From positions 496,001 through 560,000 of the forward strand of contig NC_084763.1 of assembly GCF_028858725.1 (NCBI RefSeq): 64,000 bases of DNA, written 5' to 3'. Made by a program: the position numbers and the translations under genes. This DNA comes from Colius striatus (Eukaryota > Chordata > Aves > Coliiformes > Coliidae). A model generated the notes under the pieces. That model made no database searches, was not told where the DNA came from, and worked only from the letters and a program-made list of their open reading frames with translations. Shown here in pieces: positions 59,817 through 64,000 of the stretch. Every line of letters starts with the position of its first letter. Positions within the stretch are counted from its first letter, which is position 1.

Positions 59817-62800
59817 TTAGATTAGCTCCATTTTACACAGAGAACTGACTTCAGCTAGGCAACTCATGACAGCTGATGGGATGTTGTTGGGAGCTGTTGC
59901 TCTCCAGGCATGGACAGCCTCGACAATACCTTCTGGATTGCTTGAACCCAAGTCACACAGCGAATATACAGCTGCCAGCTGCACAGCCCATGGGACACCT
60001 GCAAAAGGTAACACCAACCAGCTTATAGAAACTGACCTGAATCTAAAGAAACCATTAGTTCAAGAACTGTACTTAAAACACATAAAAATTGGGATGCCTA
60101 AAACCAGGAAGCAGCAAGATTCTATAACATCCCATGTTATACCAACACTTTTCCACTCTTCTGAATTATCAGTATTCCGATGGCATAAGAGATTTGAGCC
60201 ACTACTGATTTTACTCTAATTACAGCTGATCAGATTGTTGTGAGAACAGACAAGTTCACACAGCCTGAAACTGACAGAGACATGTACCACCCACTTGGAA
60301 GAACATGAGATTGAAAGAAAGACAAGCTGTACAAGTGGTCCAAAACAGCCCTGACAGACTAGTGTCCACTGCCAAAATGTGCTGAACATCACTAGTAACT
60401 CAGAAGCTGGTTAATTAGGGCTCTGCTGCCCTAACTGCCTTGCTTTGTCTCACTGAGGAATTTGCAGCCTTACAACCCCCTCCTAATACAACAGTCTTGA
60501 TCTTAGCAAGCTTCAGCATGAGCTGCACAGGGAACAAATTAGCTATCACTGCCCAAGGGAAGATCACCCTTTAAGCTCCTCGAGGCAGCTGATGTGCTGT
60601 TCCAGAAAACAGTGTAATCCCAAGGGGGCTGAAGCTATCTCAGAGCTGCTCTCTGCCTCAAGCAGGAGGCAGTGCATACGCCTCATTCTCTTTGAACAGA
60701 AACGGACTCAAACTGGAAAGCATGTGTGTGTGTGCTCTGTTTACACATGGCCCTTGTCACACTGAAATTCCTCAGAGTCAACATTACCTTCCTCTTTTGC
60801 ATGCTGTACAAATAGCCCAATCACAGAACTGATGTTCTTCACTGCAGCAAGACATCCTTCCTTCAAACCAATTTGGCCCAATCGACCTGAAAAACAAAAG
60901 CTTTACTGCACATCTGACATTCACCTCCCTCACTTTTACACTTCCTGACTGCCAAACAGAAAATGCACATTTCCAGTACAAATGTCCATTCACTTTCCAG
61001 GAAGGGTGACACTTTCTAATGACACACTTACACAGAGCAGAAGCTCAACCAAGAGTTGAGATGACTCACCAATTAGCCTCAGTGTCAATGCTATGACACT
61101 ATCAGGAATGGGTTGAGCAGATTCATGCCCCTTTCTCTTCTTTACCCATTTATCCATAGAAGGCCAAAGCACTTTGCTGCGAAAGACAAATGAATTTGAA
61201 ATTCTGGCAGTTCGTGAAGGGGTGGTACAATATCTCTACAATCATGAATACAAATGGTTCTGCTGTTTACCACGTGTTTCCACACCTCTACTTGCATCTT
61301 TATTTCACCTTCTCAGTAATCTACAGAAGGCTTTAAATCCAAACATCAAAGCTCACTTTCTGGAGGAATCACTCCTGCTCAGGATGGCACCTCATGCTCA
61401 TTTTCCTGTCACTTCCCTGCATCACTCTGCATCTCTACCTAACGTCAAGAACTTACTCCACTGACTCCATAGATGTATATGAAACAGCTTTTAGAAGAGT
61501 TACTTTCCAAAGCCACACAGAGATGTGTGCAAGCTTCTTATCTGACTGAAAACTCATAGCTTGCACATTACAAGTAGGATCTGAAGCTTGTTTTTAAACA
61601 TTTTTAGGACATTTTTCATCCTTAAGATGACACCAGCAGATCCAGTTACCTATTACCAGCACAGCTCCACACAACTGGCTCTGGCTTTGGTTAATATGAC
61701 CTGCCTCTCACTGAAGCCAGTTTGTATTCCCTTCAATAGTATTTCATTAAAAATAACTTCTTTACTATTTGAAAGCATAGAACTTGTACATAAGACTTGA
61801 TGCAGCTTGTAAGTTCTTTCCATTTACTTTACACTCAATGGTTATGTAATATTGTAGTTCAAGAAATGCCATTATTTTTTGAGGTTGTGCTATGTAATTT
61901 CTACTTAGACAACAGCGGCTGTCAGATCGGTGTAGATATCAAAGATCAGTGCAGCTATCAAAATGAAGCCTACCAAATCACACCGAGTATGGCAGCAGTC
62001 CATGCACTGGACCATAGAGTTCAAGGAAAGTGTAAGACATTGAATACAGTATTATAATGGTTTTTAAACTAAAATCAAGACTGAAATCCGGGTGGTACAC
62101 TAATGATTATGGTTATGTCTCATATAACCATAACTCACTGAAGGAGTGCTGCTAACACACCAGAAGTTCCACCATCATTTTCTGGTTATGGGAGGAGGGA
62201 AATCAACAGTTCAAGTTGAGAGGAAGACAATCAATTGTGTGCTTCGTTGACAAACAGCCCACCTCAAGATCTTTCACAACTGTCCACATACAGCTACCCA
62301 ACATTTCCTCATTGCGCTCTCGTTCTGTCTTAAGGTAAGGCACACAAACACAGCAGTCTAGGTCTCAGCAGGTCAAAATGCCCTCTTTCCCAAGTTCCTA
62401 TGTGATATTTTATTACCTTAAAAACTAAATCATAATGTCTCAAATTTGGGGAAAAAAAAATCCCAAACAAACAGCCAAATCCATCACCAAAACAAGCCAC
62501 AAATAAACCACCCCAAAACCCCACGTAGGAAAACATCTGCAAGAACTGCTTGCCACAGTACCTTATGACGTTGTCATGTGTCCAGTCCCACTTGAGGTGA
62601 GAGCAGAGCAGATCAACAGCAAAGATGTACTGCCAAGCATGTTCACTCAGATCTTCCCCATACTGCTCGCTCGGCTGAAATGCTACTTTTGGACAGGACT
62701 GCATTTCTAAGAGCAGGTTTGAGACCATCACACCAGCATCTAAAGAGGAACTCTGGAATTTTAGAAGGTGATTATCTTAATGCATGAAAAGTTACCAATC

Positions 62801-64000
62801 CAGAACCAAACCCTATGTTTATGTGATTCTGACTGCCCACAGCATCTTACACCAGAAATTCAGCTTTGGGTTTGACTTCACAGAAACAAGAAGAGTACAC
62901 AATCTAAGAGCTTCAAGGACTCAATATTATTCTTGATGCTTTTACTAAAAGAAGAGTTTGTAAAAAAAAAACCAAAACAACCACCCCACCAAAATCCCAA
63001 ACAAACAAAAACCTCACTAAGGACAACCAACCCCACACCTGCTCTCCTCTCCTCCTACTGGGGATTTCTGTTTCTCCCAATGAAGCTTTCAAGTCAGAAG
63101 AGTGTTTTCCACTGCAAGAAGATTAGACCAATCCTGCTAACTAATTTTCTTTGTGTGTGATTTTCTGATGCTGGCATTTGTTACTGTTTATTGTTCCTTA
63201 GGGGCTAATTTCCAAGGCAGTACTTGCAACAGCTAAGGTAGGAATAACTGAAAATGTGTCACCTGAAAGCTGTAACCTCACAGAATGGAGCACACGAATT
63301 CTTTGCTGAACATGGACTGCAGCATGGCATAATGCTGAATACCACAGCTTCCTGCTACATCCCAGCTGTGAGTTAATCAAAGCAGCATATACCATGCCCT
63401 TTTAACTTGCTCCATTGCAAACCTGCACTAGATCAGGAACTTTAGAGGAGCTGCTTATTCCAGTGGGTGCAGCACTTAAAGGCCCTGCTCCAACAGAGCC
63501 TTTACACCTGGGTATTTACAGTCTACCGCACAGAAACACCATGAGTAAATAGAGACTTCAAGCTTCATCTTGGAATTAACTGTGATAAATAATTACTGGT
63601 TACACAGAGAACTCTGAAAGACAAACAAGCCCAACAGATACTAAAAAACCCAACAAACAAAACCAACACCTCAAAGAACATCAAAGTTACCTGTAGGGAC
63701 ACAAGCCCCTAGTCCAAGAATACTCCAGTCAAAGGTTAAAAAACCTTGCTTACTTTTAATGTTGGATAGAGGAATTACTATTTAATAGGGAAAGCAATCC
63801 ATCTGGTGTGTTCTACCAGGGTCTGGATGGCCACAGGGCAATGGCCTGACGCAGCATCAGCCGTGCCACTGCACAGACTCCACAGCAGAGTCACTGCCTG
63901 TCTCCACACCCTTCCCCAGAAGCAAGCTGCTCTATTTGATTCAGCCAGCAAGGTGACCAACACAGACCAAAGCTGACCCCATGAAAGCAGATGTTACCTC
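59817..64000 (-). CDS. ICE1: 3' end of a multi-exon gene, probably ICE1 (little elongation complex subunit 1), partial
   Basis: Four consecutive minus-strand coding exons splice in phase: 62562-62739, 61070-61176, 60788-60886 and 59817-59998 (stop TAA at 59817-59819). They encode the last 188 residues. A further exon may end at 63998 (GAG followed by GTAACA), and the rest lies beyond the window. Recognisable stretches are YIFAVDLLCSHLKWDWTHD, NVISKVLWPSMDKWVKKRKG, IALTLRLIGRLGQIGLKEG, VPWAVQLAAVYSLCDLGSSN and SAVMSCLAEVSSLCKMELI at the C-terminus, an all-helical, HEAT-like region. I match it from memory to the C-terminus of ICE1, the scaffold of the little elongation complex (with ICE2, ELL, ZC3H8) that promotes RNA polymerase II snRNA transcription. 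That the exons are real is very likely. The name is only moderately certain, and another helical-repeat protein is possible. Confidence 0.6.
62740..63997 (-). other. Probable intron of the ICE1-like gene
   Basis: Lies between the exon starting at 62739 and a possible donor at the right edge (GTAACA, 63992-63997). Contains A/C-rich low-complexity sequence at about 62955-63020. A similar A/C-rich tract occurs in the next intron near 62450-62525. No other gene was seen. Confidence 0.5.

Noticed and set aside
63201-63239. Short plus-strand segment bounded by CCTTAG and GTAGGA
   Set aside because: Only about 39 nt, antisense within a probable intron, and with no recognisable partner.
63198-63395. 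Possible further exon of the ICE1-like gene
   Set aside because: Using the available GTTACA donor near 63269 forces a stop codon in the phase needed by the exon at 62739; the donor at the right edge (63992-63997) fits the phase instead.

Overview
The window is vertebrate nuclear DNA, almost certainly from a bird. Three CR1-type LINE 3' fragments of avian character lie at about 8.1, 25.6 and 29.7 kb. Genes are split by GT-AG introns, and the one securely recognisable gene, HUS1, reads as an avian-style ortholog in eight exons. I cannot name the species.

Layout. (1) 1-24.5 kb: AT-rich sequence without a recognisable gene. It holds CR1 remnants, short simple repeats and a few isolated exon-like segments that I could not assign: a signal-peptide-like first exon at 10.76 kb, a serine-rich segment at 6.94 kb and a minus-strand segment at 15.6 kb. 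(2) 24.5-30.33 kb: HUS1 on the minus strand, complete in eight coding exons (284 aa). It has a strong Kozak start in a GC-rich promoter and canonical poly(A) signals near 24.5 kb. (3) 30.34-30.93 kb: the HUS1 promoter/CpG island, with a CCTCAGCCGC-type minisatellite of about 16 copies. (4) 30.91-59.05 kb: one uninterrupted tandem array of about 590 copies of a 48-bp GC-rich unit. It fills 44% of the window and is the outstanding feature. (5) 59.05-64.0 kb: the 3' end of a second minus-strand gene, given by its last four coding exons (188 aa). I think it is ICE1, at moderate confidence. Its first canonical poly(A) signal lies about 70 bp from the array edge.

The array therefore fills the whole intergenic space between the poly(A) site of the upstream gene and the promoter of HUS1. 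Each unit is three decamer modules plus an 18-bp core that carries a 12-bp perfect palindrome (GCCGAGCTCGGC) and an ETS-like CACTTCCG site. The array is built hierarchically: 10 bp, 48 bp, about 0.24-0.7 kb, about 2.6 kb, and a superrepeat in which the right half copies the left half at an offset of 12.3-13.3 kb. Because 48 is divisible by 3 and the unit has no stop in most frames, both strands carry enormous open frames (up to about 8,000 codons). I regard these as artefacts of the repeat and not as genes.

HUS1 acts in the 9-1-1 DNA-damage checkpoint clamp. ICE1, if the call is right, scaffolds the little elongation complex for snRNA transcription. The two have no known functional link and are simply neighbours here.
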